Of a DNA stretch of 64,000 bases, positions 7,049-15,474 are shown piece after piece. A program made the position numbers and the translations under genes. Position 1 is the stretch's first letter; each line of letters opens with the position of its first letter. The notes below the pieces were generated by a model. The model did no database searches. It had not been told where the DNA came from and saw nothing but the letters and a program-made list of their open reading frames with translations. The stretch is from the NCBI RefSeq assembly GCF_024808255.1, contig NZ_JANTYS010000004.1, positions 310,001 through 374,000 on the forward strand. Direction: 5' to 3'. Origin of the DNA: Mucilaginibacter dorajii. Its GTDB lineage: Bacteria > Bacteroidota > Bacteroidia > Sphingobacteriales > Sphingobacteriaceae.

Positions 7049-8335
7049 TTATTCAAAATTTAATACCCGTTCTGCCATGCGTAATCCGGTGGTTAAGGCG
7101 GCTTCTACCGTGCCCATTGCTGTGCCTTCGTAAAGGTATTCGCCGGCAAAAAAGATGGTGTCCTGTATGGGTTGGCATATGATCTTGCGGGCCCGGTCGG
7201 CTGCTATGGTATCATAAGCATAGGAGCCAAGGGTAAATTCATAGGCAGTCCAGTTCACTATCTGCCAGCTAAGGAGTTTTTCCGTTAGCTTATCGATATC
7301 GTAATTGAAAATGTTAGCTAACGAGTTTAAGCTTTGGGCTAATACCTCGTTGTTTGAGGTATGAATCTTTGCGGCAGCATCAGGCCCGCCAAGCCAGCCT
7401 GTTAGTACATTAGCATATTCCGGGTGCTGTGTCCACCAGGTGGGGATTTCCTGCTCACTGAAAAGGTAACCCATATCTCTGGTTTGTTCGTTTATCCAAA
7501 ACGCTTCATTAAACTCAAGCAATACCTTTATCACCGCTCCAAAACCCATAGCGGCAGTAGCCTTGCTAAGCTCCGGTATTTCGGGTTTAAAGCTCAACGA
7601 TGCTATTTTGCTTGCATCCGCTTGTAAAACGCCCAGTGGGAGCGCTATGAGCAGCTGCGTGGCCTTGTAAACTGCATCGGTATCAGTAGTGATTTTTACT
7701 TTGGCTTGCTGCCACTCAATTTGTTTTGCAATGGCGTTTAAGTGGATCTGTCCGCCGGCTTGCTTTATTTCGTCAGCTAAATAGTTAACAAGGCTTACAT
7801 AACCTCCTTCAATGCGATATTGAGCGCCCATATCCTCGGCCTGCCACTCTTTCCGTAAGGAAAATGAGCTTGCTTTTGCCGGATCGCCGTTGTCATAGCC
7901 AGATACGTATTGACGCACCATTTTGCGCGTACCCTGGTATTCATCGGCACTAAATTCCCGTTGCAGGAAATCGTCAATGGTGATATCCTGTTCAAGTGCG
8001 TTGAGCTTTTCTATGAGTTGGTCCCAATGCTCTACAAATGGCCCGCCGGTAGTAAAACTGCCGTTTTCGTATTTGTACATATTGGCGCTGGCATGATGAT
8101 ACTGGATGCCTGCCTCCTCCAACAAACATTGCGTAACCGGTAAATCGCCATGGATAAATTCGGCACCCAACTCCATTATCTGCTGCGATGGGCCGTGCTT
8201 AATCGTGTGGATGCGGCCGCCGATACGGTCACGCGCCTCCAGCACAATTACTTTTTTGCCTGCTTTGGCCAATGTACGCGCGGCCATTAAACCGGCGGCA
8301 CCTGCGCCTATGATGATTATATCGGTATCTGTCAT
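7049..8335 (-). CDS. FAD-dependent amine oxidase
   Basis: A 428-aa flavoprotein of the monoamine oxidase family. The dinucleotide-binding motif IIIIGAGAAGLMAARTLAKA starts at residue 5 and continues to LEARDRIGGRI. The C-terminal FAD-contact segment is FFAGEYLYEGTAMGTVEAA. Family members oxidise primary or polyamines to aldehydes with release of hydrogen peroxide; the substrate cannot be read from the sequence. I chose the ATG at 8335 (MTDTDIIIIG), which places the first beta strand at the start as usual. A longer frame from 8371 would start inside a near-consensus -7 box (CATATTTG at 8369-8376). Confidence 0.9.
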   Translation of the reverse strand: MTDTDIIIIGAGAAGLMAARTLAKAGKKVIVLEARDRIGGRIHTIKHGPSQQIMELGAEFIHGDLPVTQCLLEEAGIQYHHASANMYKYENGSFTTGGPFVEHWDQLIEKLNALEQDITIDDFLQREFSADEYQGTRKMVRQYVSGYDNGDPAKASSFSLRKEWQAEDMGAQYRIEGGYVSLVNYLADEIKQAGGQIHLNAIAKQIEWQQAKVKITTDTDAVYKATQLLIALPLGVLQADASKIASLSFKPEIPELSKATAAMGFGAVIKVLLEFNEAFWINEQTRDMGYLFSEQEIPTWWTQHPEYANVLTGWLGGPDAAAKIHTSNNEVLAQSLNSLANIFNYDIDKLTEKLLSWQIVNWTAYEFTLGSYAYDTIAADRARKIICQPIQDTIFFAGEYLYEGTAMGTVEAALTTGLRMAERVLNFE

Positions 8336-8537
8336 GATAGATGTTGGCTTAAAGCCATGTTTTATATACAAATATGGTGTAATGTGGTTTTAAGGCCAAA
8401 ATTCCGGCGAAATGATCTGCCGCTTTCACCGATAAAATCCTTTTGCTTACCGGATAGTTTGGTTGTACTGCCAGTATTCTATTGTTGTGCTTTGAATGCC
8501 GCCGTACTTTTAGGGTATAATTTTAATACTTACAACG

Positions 8538-8942
8538 ATGAACAACGATATAAACACCCCAGTAGAAACCCCAAACAATGGCAAAGTTGCCGCCGGGGTT
8601 ATTTTATTAGTAATAGGAGCTATATTACTGGTAGATCAGTTTCAATTGTTTTTTATCCCCGACTGGCTATTTAGCTGGCCAATGTGGATGATTGCCTGGG
8701 GCGCATACATGGGGGCTAAATACAATTTTAGAAAACCATCATGGATGATCATTATGCTGATTGGCGTGGCCTGTTTAATTGACAATAACTTTGATGGTGC
8801 CGATCGTATTGTTTGGCCTATAGTCATCATGGGCTTTGGCACCTGGCTGGTATTAAAACCTAAGAAACAAAAGGAAGCCTACTACTTTGACAACAAAAAA
8901 GAAACCTTCCATTTTGATAAAGCCGCCGAACCCAAAATGTAA
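8538..8942 (+). CDS. Small membrane protein with LiaF-like transmembrane region
   Basis: A 134-aa protein with four hydrophobic segments, near residues 17-34, 42-58, 66-82 and 88-103, and a polar charged tail (KKQKEAYYFDNKKETFHFDK). The repeated GxxLLxxxF and WPxxI patterns (VIGAILLVDQFQLF, RIVWPIVIMGFGTWLVL) resemble the LiaF/DUF5668 transmembrane module often found next to envelope-stress regulators in Bacteroidota. No partner gene is adjacent. The ATG at 8538 opens a short polar N-terminus before the first helix. Confidence 0.75.
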   Translation: MNNDINTPVETPNNGKVAAGVILLVIGAILLVDQFQLFFIPDWLFSWPMWMIAWGAYMGAKYNFRKPSWMIIMLIGVACLIDNNFDGADRIVWPIVIMGFGTWLVLKPKKQKEAYYFDNKKETFHFDKAAEPKM

Positions 8943-9036
8943 TTGATTTAGTTTTAATAGTTTGATTTAAGGGAGAAACTGGAAGGTTTCTTCCTTTTTA
9001 TTTGGGCTAAAAATTGTTGAAGATACAATGAAGAAC

Positions 9037-9148
9037 AATGTAGAGACGCAATATTTTGCGTCTCCCGCATGCAAATCAATCGATTAGGAAATGTCTCTGT
9101 AAAGTCGCTCTGTATAGCCTGAGACGCAAAATATTGCGTCTCTACATT
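9037..9148. repeat. Perfect 28-bp inverted repeat between convergent genes
   Basis: The arms at 9037-9064 and 9121-9148 are exact reverse complements. Each arm is itself nearly palindromic (GAGACGCAATATTTTGCGTC), so the DNA can form either one long hairpin or two short ones. The loop is 56 bases. It lies between the small membrane protein gene and the M3 peptidase gene, which converge here. Confidence 0.9.
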
Positions 9149-9157
9149 TAATAACCC

Positions 9158-10858
9158 TTATATCTTATCCATCTCCCCCTTTATAAACTCAGCTAATTCC
9201 TTCACGTAAGCAGCGCTGAAATCAAATTTGATACCGGCAGTTTCGTAAATTTCTTTGATAGTTTTGGTATAGCCAAGCTTTAAAGCATCAAGGTATTGCT
9301 GCAATCCTTTTTCGGGGTTTTCCTTGTAGTTTTTCCAAACGGCTATAGCGCCAAGTTGGGCCATGCCATATTCGATGTAATAAAACGGAACCTCGAAAAT
9401 ATGCAGTTGTTTTTGCCATAAATTAGCCTCGGCATCAGGATGATCGCTCCAGTCAACAAAGCCTGCGCCAAATGGCTCATAGATCTCCATCCAGGCTGCG
9501 CGACGGTCGGCGTCAGTATGATCAGGGTTGGTATAGATCCAGTGCTGAAACTGGTCGACAACGGCTACCCATGGCAAGGTTTTCAACACATCAAAAAGCT
9601 GATCGCGTTTAGCACGTTTCAGGTCTTCTTCGTTATCAAAAAACACGTCCCAGTTATCCATCGAAATCAACTCCATCGACATAGAAGCCAATTCTGCAAC
9701 TTCTGAAGGGCAATGTTTAAAATCGTTTAGTTCCAGGTCGGCAGTTAAAAAGGTATGTACCGCGTGGCCTCCTTCGTGAACCATGGTAGTCAGATCGCGG
9801 AAGGTATTGGCCGAATTCATGAAAATGAACGGCGCGCCGGTTTCTGATAACGGGTAATTATAACCGCCCGGTGCTTTGCCTTTACGGCTTTCTACATCAA
9901 ACAGGTTGTTTTCTTTCATGATCTCCAAACGTTCGCCCAGGTAGCTATTGATATTGGCGAAGCATTGGATAGATTTTTCGATTAGTTCGCTGCCGTTATT
10001 AAACGGTTTTAAAGCCGGTTTGCCCGATACATCAACATCCATATCCCATGGCTTTAAAGCCGGTAGGGCAAGGGCTGTTTTACGTTTTTCGGCCTGCACA
10101 CGCAGGATAGGCACAATTTCTGTTTCAATAGCCGCATGAAAGGCGTAGCAATCCTGTGGGGTATAATCAAACCTGCCCAACGCCTGGAACATATAGTCCC
10201 TGAAGTTTTCAAAACCCGCATTTAAAGCAACGGTATGGCGCAATTTACGCAGGTGATCAAAAAGGGTATCTAAAGTATCTTTTTCCTGTAAGCGGCGGGC
10301 TGTTATTTTCTCCCAAACCTCCTGGCGTTTGGCACGGTCGGTTCCTTTTAAAAATACCGAAGCCTGCTCTAAAGTAAATTCCTTATCATCAATATGGACA
10401 GACATCGCACCGGTTATCGACTGGTATTTTTGTTGCTCCACCTGGATCTCGGTTTGTACCGGGATGTTTTCTTCGCGGAACAGTTCTAATGATTTTTTGA
10501 TCGCCCGCAAAAAGATAAAATATTTTTCGCCGTCAAGCTGATCGATATATGCGCTGGCTACCAGTTTTTTGTTCAGCTCATTATCATAAGGCGCAATTTT
10601 GGGTGATATCTCTGTAGCGAAATATTGGAAACTTTGCAGCAGTTCTTCACTGTTGGTATCGCAGGTCATGCGGATATAGCGCCAGGCCGAATCTTCTTCT
10701 AATGCAGCTTCCAGTTCGCTCCTGTCATGCAGCCACTTTTCCAGTTCTTTAACCGAATTAATAGGGCGTTCCAATAATTCTTTATAAAAAGGCTCAAGGA
10801 TTTCCCAGGTAATATCAAGCTTAGCCGGGATATATTTTCTTGTTTTTTTGTGGATCAT
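9158..10858 (-). CDS. M3 family oligoendopeptidase
   Basis: A 566-aa zinc peptidase of family M3 (PepF-like). The zinc motif HEGGH lies near residue 361 in TTMVHEGGHAVHTFL, and the downstream segment HCPSEVAELASMSMELIS supplies the Glu ligand. These enzymes cut short peptides in the cytoplasm. No signal peptide is present. I chose the ATG at 10858 (MIHKKTRKYIPAKLDI). A frame open to 11032 adds 58 residues that are only a translation of the word repeats upstream (for example SDFPDFPDFP), so it is rejected. The gene converges with the small membrane protein gene. Confidence 0.93.
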   Translation of the reverse strand: MIHKKTRKYIPAKLDITWEILEPFYKELLERPINSVKELEKWLHDRSELEAALEEDSAWRYIRMTCDTNSEELLQSFQYFATEISPKIAPYDNELNKKLVASAYIDQLDGEKYFIFLRAIKKSLELFREENIPVQTEIQVEQQKYQSITGAMSVHIDDKEFTLEQASVFLKGTDRAKRQEVWEKITARRLQEKDTLDTLFDHLRKLRHTVALNAGFENFRDYMFQALGRFDYTPQDCYAFHAAIETEIVPILRVQAEKRKTALALPALKPWDMDVDVSGKPALKPFNNGSELIEKSIQCFANINSYLGERLEIMKENNLFDVESRKGKAPGGYNYPLSETGAPFIFMNSANTFRDLTTMVHEGGHAVHTFLTADLELNDFKHCPSEVAELASMSMELISMDNWDVFFDNEEDLKRAKRDQLFDVLKTLPWVAVVDQFQHWIYTNPDHTDADRRAAWMEIYEPFGAGFVDWSDHPDAEANLWQKQLHIFEVPFYYIEYGMAQLGAIAVWKNYKENPEKGLQQYLDALKLGYTKTIKEIYETAGIKFDFSAAYVKELAEFIKGEMDKI

Positions 10859-10861
10859 AAT

Positions 10862-11070
10862 TTTTAGATGTGCAAATATGCGTGTATGCAAATATGCAGA
10901 TTTAGTCGGAAAGTCGGGAAAGTCCGGGAAGTCCGAAAGTTGGAAAAGTCCGAAAGATTGAAAAAATGTGGTTGATTTAATCAATGTATTTGATCTTCTG
11001 GATACTGGGGGGCTGAGGTTCCCAGGCCTCACTACTTTCGGACTTCCCGGACTTTCCCGACTTACGGACT
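10862..11070. repeat. Word-repeat array and long inverted repeat upstream of the M3 peptidase
   Basis: Next to the M3 start lies an array of ATGTGCAAATATGCGTG-type words (10866-10902). It is followed by a 36-bp arm (10904-10939, AGTCGGAAAGTCGGGAAAGT then CCGGGAAGTCCGAAAG). The mirror arm at 11035-11070 matches it at 34 of 36 positions. The right arm reaches into the stop codon of the epimerase gene. Confidence 0.85.
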
Positions 11071-12001
11071 ATGCCTTCGGCTTATACAGCGTTTTCGACA
11101 TTTCGGTAATCCCGTCCTTGTAACTGGTAGGTTTAAAGTTGAAGGCTTTTTCGAACTTGCTGCTGTCAAAAATATAGTCGTGGTCATACTGGTAATACAT
11201 TTCTACCGTGCCCATTACCACTTTTTGAAACAGGCCTATTAGCCACAACATATATTTTTTAATGCTGAAAAACTTCGGGTTAACTTTATAAACATTTGCT
11301 GCAATTTCAATAAACTGTTTGCCGGTAATGGCAGGCGGCGTTGGCAAATGCCAGACCTGGTTAGCACTGTCGGGTTTTTTGCCCAGCAGATACATCGCTT
11401 TACCTGCATCTTCAATAAAAATAAAGTTGTGCTTTTTGCTTGCGTCGCCTATCCATTGCGCGGATTGGCCGGCGGCATATTTGCTGAGCACCATCATATC
11501 AATAAAGCTGTTGGTTGAGTCGGTACCATAAAAGTCTGGCGCACGTGCTATAGTGGCGTTGATTTTCCCCGCTTTTACTTCGGCCATCAGCATATCGGCA
11601 ATACCTGCGCGGACGGTGCCTTTCACACTGACCGGGTGATAAGGTGTATCCTCCATCATAGCGCCATCAACCAGGCCATACATGTAAACATTGTCAAAAA
11701 ATATAAGGCGGGCACCTGTGGCTTTGGTTACGTTGATAACGTTTTGCATAATGATGGGCCATTGCTGCTTCCATACATCTTTATCATAAATCAATCCTGC
11801 TACCAGGTAAATGATGGTTGATCCTTTTGCTGCCGATAAAACCTCATCGTAATTCAGTAGATCGGCCTTTTGCCAGGTTATGTTTTTACCGGTTGTGTTA
11901 ACGGGTTTGCGGCTAACCAAGCGGATGGTTTCGTTGGCGTTCATTAATTCGCGGGTTAGGGCATTTGCCACCGGACCGCCGGCTCCTAATATAGTGTGCA
12001 T
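11069..12001 (-). CDS. NAD-dependent epimerase/dehydratase-like (extended SDR, NmrA-type)
   Basis: A 310-aa Rossmann-fold protein. The N-terminus MHTILGAGGPVANALTREL carries a short GxGGxxG nucleotide motif, and a typical NAD(P)-binding order follows (RLVSRKPV, ADLLNYDEVLSAA, YLVAGLIYD). The usual catalytic Tyr-x-x-x-Lys is not obvious; VYMYGLVDGAMMED occupies its region, so this is an atypical member and may bind rather than reduce its ligand. The C-terminal part (QYDHDYIFDSSKFEKAF) resembles the substrate domain of sugar epimerases. A consensus promoter precedes the gene. Confidence 0.78.
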   Translation of the reverse strand: MHTILGAGGPVANALTRELMNANETIRLVSRKPVNTTGKNITWQKADLLNYDEVLSAAKGSTIIYLVAGLIYDKDVWKQQWPIIMQNVINVTKATGARLIFFDNVYMYGLVDGAMMEDTPYHPVSVKGTVRAGIADMLMAEVKAGKINATIARAPDFYGTDSTNSFIDMMVLSKYAAGQSAQWIGDASKKHNFIFIEDAGKAMYLLGKKPDSANQVWHLPTPPAITGKQFIEIAANVYKVNPKFFSIKKYMLWLIGLFQKVVMGTVEMYYQYDHDYIFDSSKFEKAFNFKPTSYKDGITEMSKTLYKPKA

Positions 12002-12024
12002 GATCTTTTTCGTTTTGTGTATAA

Positions 12025-12054
12025 CAAAGGTATAGCGGGCTTGTAAGCCAAAAC
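12025..12054 (-). promoter_or_regulatory. Promoter for the NAD-dependent epimerase gene
   Basis: On the minus strand GTTTTG (12054-12049), 16 bases, then TACCTTTG (12032-12025) match the Bacteroidota -33/-7 pattern. The ATG is 23 bases downstream. Confidence 0.6.
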
Positions 12055-12091
12055 GTTAACAAAAGATAAGAAAAACACGATTTATAGATTA

Positions 12092-12235
12092 AGCAGGATT
12101 GATAGGATTTGATATGCAGATTTCAAATTTCAGATATGCAGATAAAGTTGTGGTTGATGATGAATCACATAATGAGGTACTGTTATCATTGAGTTTTGCT
12201 TTTTGCTTTAAGCCTTCTGCTTTAAGCTTTCTTAA
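12092..12235. repeat. Word repeats downstream of the crp-like gene
   Basis: Three short vocabularies lie in this spacer: AGGATTGATAGGATTTG (12099-12115), ATGCAGATTTCAAATTTCAG (12116-12135), and a GCTTTAAGC-based array (12198-12230). The second vocabulary recurs at 10866, 20709 and 63601; the first at 63508. Confidence 0.65.
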
Positions 12236-12837
12236 GCGCTTATCTTCATGATCCTCCGCCTTATCCGCGAAAGCGAAACAGGGGTGACCCCCAAAAAATT
12301 GGCTATATAATGTTGTGGGATGCGCTGCAATACCTCACCGCCGGTTTCAATAAGTTTGCTGTAGCGTTCTTCGGGTGTTTGGGTTACAAATGCGTTTACG
12401 CGGTCTTCGTAACAAATCAGGTATTGCTCGGCTATCAGCCTGCCAAAGCGTTCCATTTTACGGCCGATAAATTCATCGTCGTAAACCTGTTGGATAGCTC
12501 TGTAACTTAAGGTAACTATCTGGCTATCTTCCAGTGCCTGTATATAGTTTTCGCCAGGCTGGCGGGTTAAAAAGCTTTTGTATGAGCTGAGTAGTTCATT
12601 CTCAAAGCTAAAATAACCGGTTATTTCTTCGCCATCCTTTACTAAAAAATAGCGCACTGCGCCTTTAACAACCAGGCCTATGTGGTTGCAAATTTTGCCT
12701 GGTTCGGCAAAGTTTTTCTTTTTTTTGAGGATGCTTACCTCCAAATGTGGCGCTAATGCCTGCCATTCCATATCATTCATGGGCACATAGGTTTCTACAT
12801 GCTCCCTGAATTTTTGGAGGGCTGTTAGCGGGTCCAT
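12232..12837 (-). CDS. Crp/Fnr family transcriptional regulator
   Basis: A 201-aa regulator with an N-terminal cyclic-nucleotide-binding-type beta barrel (LKKKKNFAEPGKICNHIGLV, GAVRYFLVKDGEEITGYF) and a C-terminal winged helix (QHYIANFLGVTPVSLSRIRR). There are no Fnr-type clustered cysteines. The barrel lacks an obvious cAMP-binding RxS motif, as is common for Bacteroidota members of the family whose ligand is unknown. Its first 13 bases overlap the end of the UbiA-family gene, so it is translated from the engB-ubiA transcript and may respond to the redox or quinone state; that link is only an inference from position. Confidence 0.9.
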   Translation of the reverse strand: MDPLTALQKFREHVETYVPMNDMEWQALAPHLEVSILKKKKNFAEPGKICNHIGLVVKGAVRYFLVKDGEEITGYFSFENELLSSYKSFLTRQPGENYIQALEDSQIVTLSYRAIQQVYDDEFIGRKMERFGRLIAEQYLICYEDRVNAFVTQTPEERYSKLIETGGEVLQRIPQHYIANFLGVTPVSLSRIRRRIMKISA

Positions 12838-13679
12838 ATCCTATCCAGTAAAAATAAAACCGCGAATACCACGCTGGCTATACCATTGGTGGTCATAAAG
12901 GCAAAGTTAACCCGGCTTAGGTCGGTTGGTTTTACCAGCAGGTGTTGGTATATCAGCATGGAGCAGAAGAACAGGATACCTACATAATACAGGATACCTA
13001 CGTGGGTAAATAACACCGGCATCATAATAAACAGGGCCGAAAGAACATGTAAAAATGTAGAAAGCCTTAAAGCGTTCACTTTACCAAGGTATGCCGGAAT
13101 AGAGTGCAGGTTTTGGCTGCGGTCGAAATCTTCATCTTGTAGAGCGTAAATGATATCAAAACCACTTACCCAGCATAAAACAGAGAGCGAGAAAAATACT
13201 GGTGTTAAGGCAAACGCGCCGGTAACTACTAAATAGGCGCCAATAGGGGCTAAGGATAAACCCAGACCTAATACCAAATGACAAAGGGCGGTGAAACGTT
13301 TGGTAGCGCTATAACCCATGACCACAAATAAAGCAATTGGTGATAAGTAAAAGCATAACGGGTTGATAAAAAAAGTAGCCGCGATAAACAGCCCGCAATT
13401 GATCAGGGTAAATGTTAAAGCCGCCGGCGCGCTGATCCGGCCTGCGGGGATATCGCGTTGTTTGGTACGTGGGTTTTGGGCATCGATATCCCTATCCAGG
13501 TAACGATTAAAGGCCATGGCTGAGTTTCGGGCAAAGATCATACATAGCACCATCAGCACAAGTTTTTTCCAGTCGAAGGTGTGTTCAGTAGTAGTTATCG
13601 CCAAAAAAAAGCCGATGAATGCGAACGGCATGGCAAAAATGGTATGCGTAAAGGTTACTAATGAAAGGTATTTTTTCAT
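12825..13679 (-). CDS. UbiA-family prenyltransferase (menaquinone pathway)
   Basis: A 284-aa integral membrane protein of the UbiA family, with about eight or nine transmembrane helices. Both magnesium-diphosphate motifs are present: NRYLDRDIDAQNPRTKQRD near residue 58 and ALQDEDFDRSQNLHS near residue 180. Family members attach a polyprenyl chain to an aromatic acid. In Bacteroidota this branch usually serves menaquinone synthesis (MqnP-like in the futalosine route) rather than ubiquinone; UbiE in the same window supports that reading. It begins 6 bases after the engB stop and overlaps the crp-like gene. Confidence 0.85.
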   Translation of the reverse strand: MKKYLSLVTFTHTIFAMPFAFIGFFLAITTTEHTFDWKKLVLMVLCMIFARNSAMAFNRYLDRDIDAQNPRTKQRDIPAGRISAPAALTFTLINCGLFIAATFFINPLCFYLSPIALFVVMGYSATKRFTALCHLVLGLGLSLAPIGAYLVVTGAFALTPVFFSLSVLCWVSGFDIIYALQDEDFDRSQNLHSIPAYLGKVNALRLSTFLHVLSALFIMMPVLFTHVGILYYVGILFFCSMLIYQHLLVKPTDLSRVNFAFMTTNGIASVVFAVLFLLDRIWTR

Positions 13680-13685
13680 TTGCTG

Positions 13686-14309
13686 TTAGTCTCTTGGTTC
13701 AAAATGCGGTATTACAAAACTCTTATTAATATTATCAATAAACCCTAAAATCTCATCCCTGCCAGATTGTAGCTCAGACGAGGTTACAAAGTATTGCGGA
13801 AATTCCTCAAATGTTTCGGTTAGTGATTTTTTAAACTTAGCAATATTCTGATCTGTTTTTACGCTTGATTGTTTATCGGCTTTGGTGAAAACCAATACAA
13901 ACGACAATCCTTTTTCGCCCAGCCAGTTGCAAAACTCAAGATCGATCTTTTGTGGCTCAAGGCGGCTGTCAATCAGCACCATTACGCATTGCAGACTTTC
14001 GCGTTTATCAAGGTAGTTATGGATAAATTTGTTCCAGTTAGCTTTATTTGTTTTAGATGCACGTGCATAGCCATAACCAGGCAAATCCACAATGTACCAG
14101 GAATCATTTATAAAAAAATGGTTAATCAACTGTGTTTTACCCGGGGTTTGCGATGTTTTTGCCAGTCCCTTTTTTGCGGTAAGCATATTGATCAGCGAAG
14201 ATTTGCCCACATTTGAGCGACCTATAAAAGCGTACTCGGCCTTTACAGGAGGAGGTAACTTACTGATTTGGGTATTGCTGCAAATAAATTCGGCTGTTTT
14301 AACAATCAT
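13686..14309 (-). CDS. engB: Ribosome biogenesis GTPase EngB (YihA/YsxC)
   Basis: A 207-aa GTPase needed for assembly of the large ribosomal subunit. The nucleotide motifs are in order: GRSNVGKSSLI (residues 30-40), the switch region KTSQTPGKT, DLPGYGYA near 75, FTKADK near 140, and a final TSS near 175. The length is normal for the family. The ATG at 14309 lies only four bases after a perfect TACCTTTG -7 box, so the mRNA may have almost no 5' leader. It is the first gene of an engB-ubiA-crp operon. Confidence 0.95.
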   Translation of the reverse strand: MIVKTAEFICSNTQISKLPPPVKAEYAFIGRSNVGKSSLINMLTAKKGLAKTSQTPGKTQLINHFFINDSWYIVDLPGYGYARASKTNKANWNKFIHNYLDKRESLQCVMVLIDSRLEPQKIDLEFCNWLGEKGLSFVLVFTKADKQSSVKTDQNIAKFKKSLTETFEEFPQYFVTSSELQSGRDEILGFIDNINKSFVIPHFEPRD

Positions 14310-14313
14310 GCTG

Positions 14314-14321
14314 CAAAGGTA
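14314..14321 (-). promoter_or_regulatory. -7 box almost touching the engB start codon
   Basis: TACCTTTG on the minus strand matches TAnnTTTG and is followed by GCAGC then ATG. The same TTTGCAGC context appears before nuoH and purF. A start point about 7 bases downstream would fall at the ATG itself. Confidence 0.5.
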
Positions 14322-14341
14322 GGGTTTTTGTTTGTTGTTGT

Positions 14342-14590
14342 TCTTGTTGTAATGTTGTAATGTTGTAAAGTTGAAATGTTTGTTATTCTTGCAGTAACGT
14401 TTGAATGTTATAAAATTGAAATGTTGTTATTTCAAAGATGAGGAACAATTCTCCACAAAATAAATGTTTAAACATGTTTTACAAATAGGCGACAAATTCA
14501 ATCAGAATCCTGGTTAACTTTACTAAATTAAAGCATCTGGGTTTCAATAACCTTGTAACATTACAACTTTACAACCTTTCAACAACATAT
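14342..14590. repeat. GTTGTAA word array with mirrored arm
   Basis: The left arm (14346-14380) repeats GTTGTAATGTTGTAATGTTG and ends in TAAAGTTGAAATG. The right arm (14551-14588) is its approximate mirror, CCTTGTAACATTACAACTTT then ACAACCTTTCAACAACAT. The same vocabulary recurs at 62771-62845 and, more loosely, at 4689-4865. The arms flank the start of engB and the start of the VOC gene. Confidence 0.75.
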
Positions 14591-14594
14591 AACA

Positions 14595-15086
14595 ATGGAA
14601 GATTATAAAATACCCGCCCAAACCCGCATCGGTCACGTTCATTTAAAGGTAAGCGACCTGCAAAAATCCCTTGATTTTTATTGTGGGCTGCTCGGCTTTG
14701 ATAAAATGCTGATGTACGGCGACCAGGCTGCATTTATTTCGGCCGGGGGATATCATCACCACATTGGTTTAAACACCTGGCATAGTAAGGGGGCATCGCC
14801 CGCGCCGGAATATGCGCCGGGCTTATATCATACCGCTATTCTTTACCCCGAACGTAAGGACCTTGCCCTGATATTGCAAAGACTGATCGATGCAAAGTAC
14901 CCAATCACCGGGGCATCAGACCACGGCGTATCCGAAGCCATCTACCTGAACGATCCCGACCAGAACGGTGTTGAACTATACTGGGACCGACCTAAAGAAC
15001 TATGGCCGACCAACGAACTTGGCGAGATGACCATGTTTACCCGCCGCCTGGATATTGAAGGCTTACTGGCAACTATTAAAGGCTGA
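14595..15086 (+). CDS. VOC family protein, ring-cleavage-dioxygenase-like
   Basis: A 163-aa single-domain vicinal-oxygen-chelate protein. HVHLKVSDLQKSLDFYCGLL opens the first beta-alpha-beta module, HHHIGLNTW follows near residue 57, LYHTAILYPE near residue 75 opens the second module, and GVELYWDRPKELW closes it. This resembles the CatE-like group of catechol-2,3-dioxygenase relatives. The His residues in HVHL and LYHTA and the Glu in GVELYW could bind a metal. The substrate is unknown. The ATG at 14595 directly follows a repeat arm. Confidence 0.8.
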   Translation: MEDYKIPAQTRIGHVHLKVSDLQKSLDFYCGLLGFDKMLMYGDQAAFISAGGYHHHIGLNTWHSKGASPAPEYAPGLYHTAILYPERKDLALILQRLIDAKYPITGASDHGVSEAIYLNDPDQNGVELYWDRPKELWPTNELGEMTMFTRRLDIEGLLATIKG

Positions 15087-15474
15087 TAGCCAAACTTTTT
15101 AAAGTAAGCTTTTTGACCCTTACGAAACCTCGCGGATACCTTTCCGGCACCTTATGGGTAACCTGCTGCGCACTTAACTATTACCAAACTCATCCAAACT
15201 ATACCCTTTTATAAACTTTAAAAAGTATTTAATATTTTGATAATTAGATGTTTAAATAAGTTTAGGTCTTGTAAAATGGCTACCTCTTTTAACCAAATAA
15301 CCCGATCATCTTTTACAGACGACCGGGTTATTTTATACCATCAAATATAAGCAAAATTTTGCGCTTTACTGCTGGATTTTGCAACATGCGGAGCAGTTTT
15401 TATAGATGCACCTGCGATGTAAACTGCTACGCTAAGCTAAAATTTTAGCTCATCTGCTAAATCGTTTAATCGTG
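15087..15474. other. Intergenic region with a two-way terminator
   Basis: This 388-bp spacer separates convergent genes. AATAACCCG (15296-15304) and CGGGTTATT (15324-15332) form a stem followed by T-rich DNA on both strands, so it can stop transcription from either side. Near 15350 and 15436 there are AT-rich palindromes (GCAAAATTTTGC and GCTAAAATTTTAGC). I see no gene. Confidence 0.65.

Noticed and set aside
10859..11032. A 58-residue N-terminal extension of the M3 peptidase frame
   Set aside because: It is only a translation of the AGTCCGGGAAGTCC word array (SDFPDFPDFP). The ATG at 10858 gives the normal family N-terminus.
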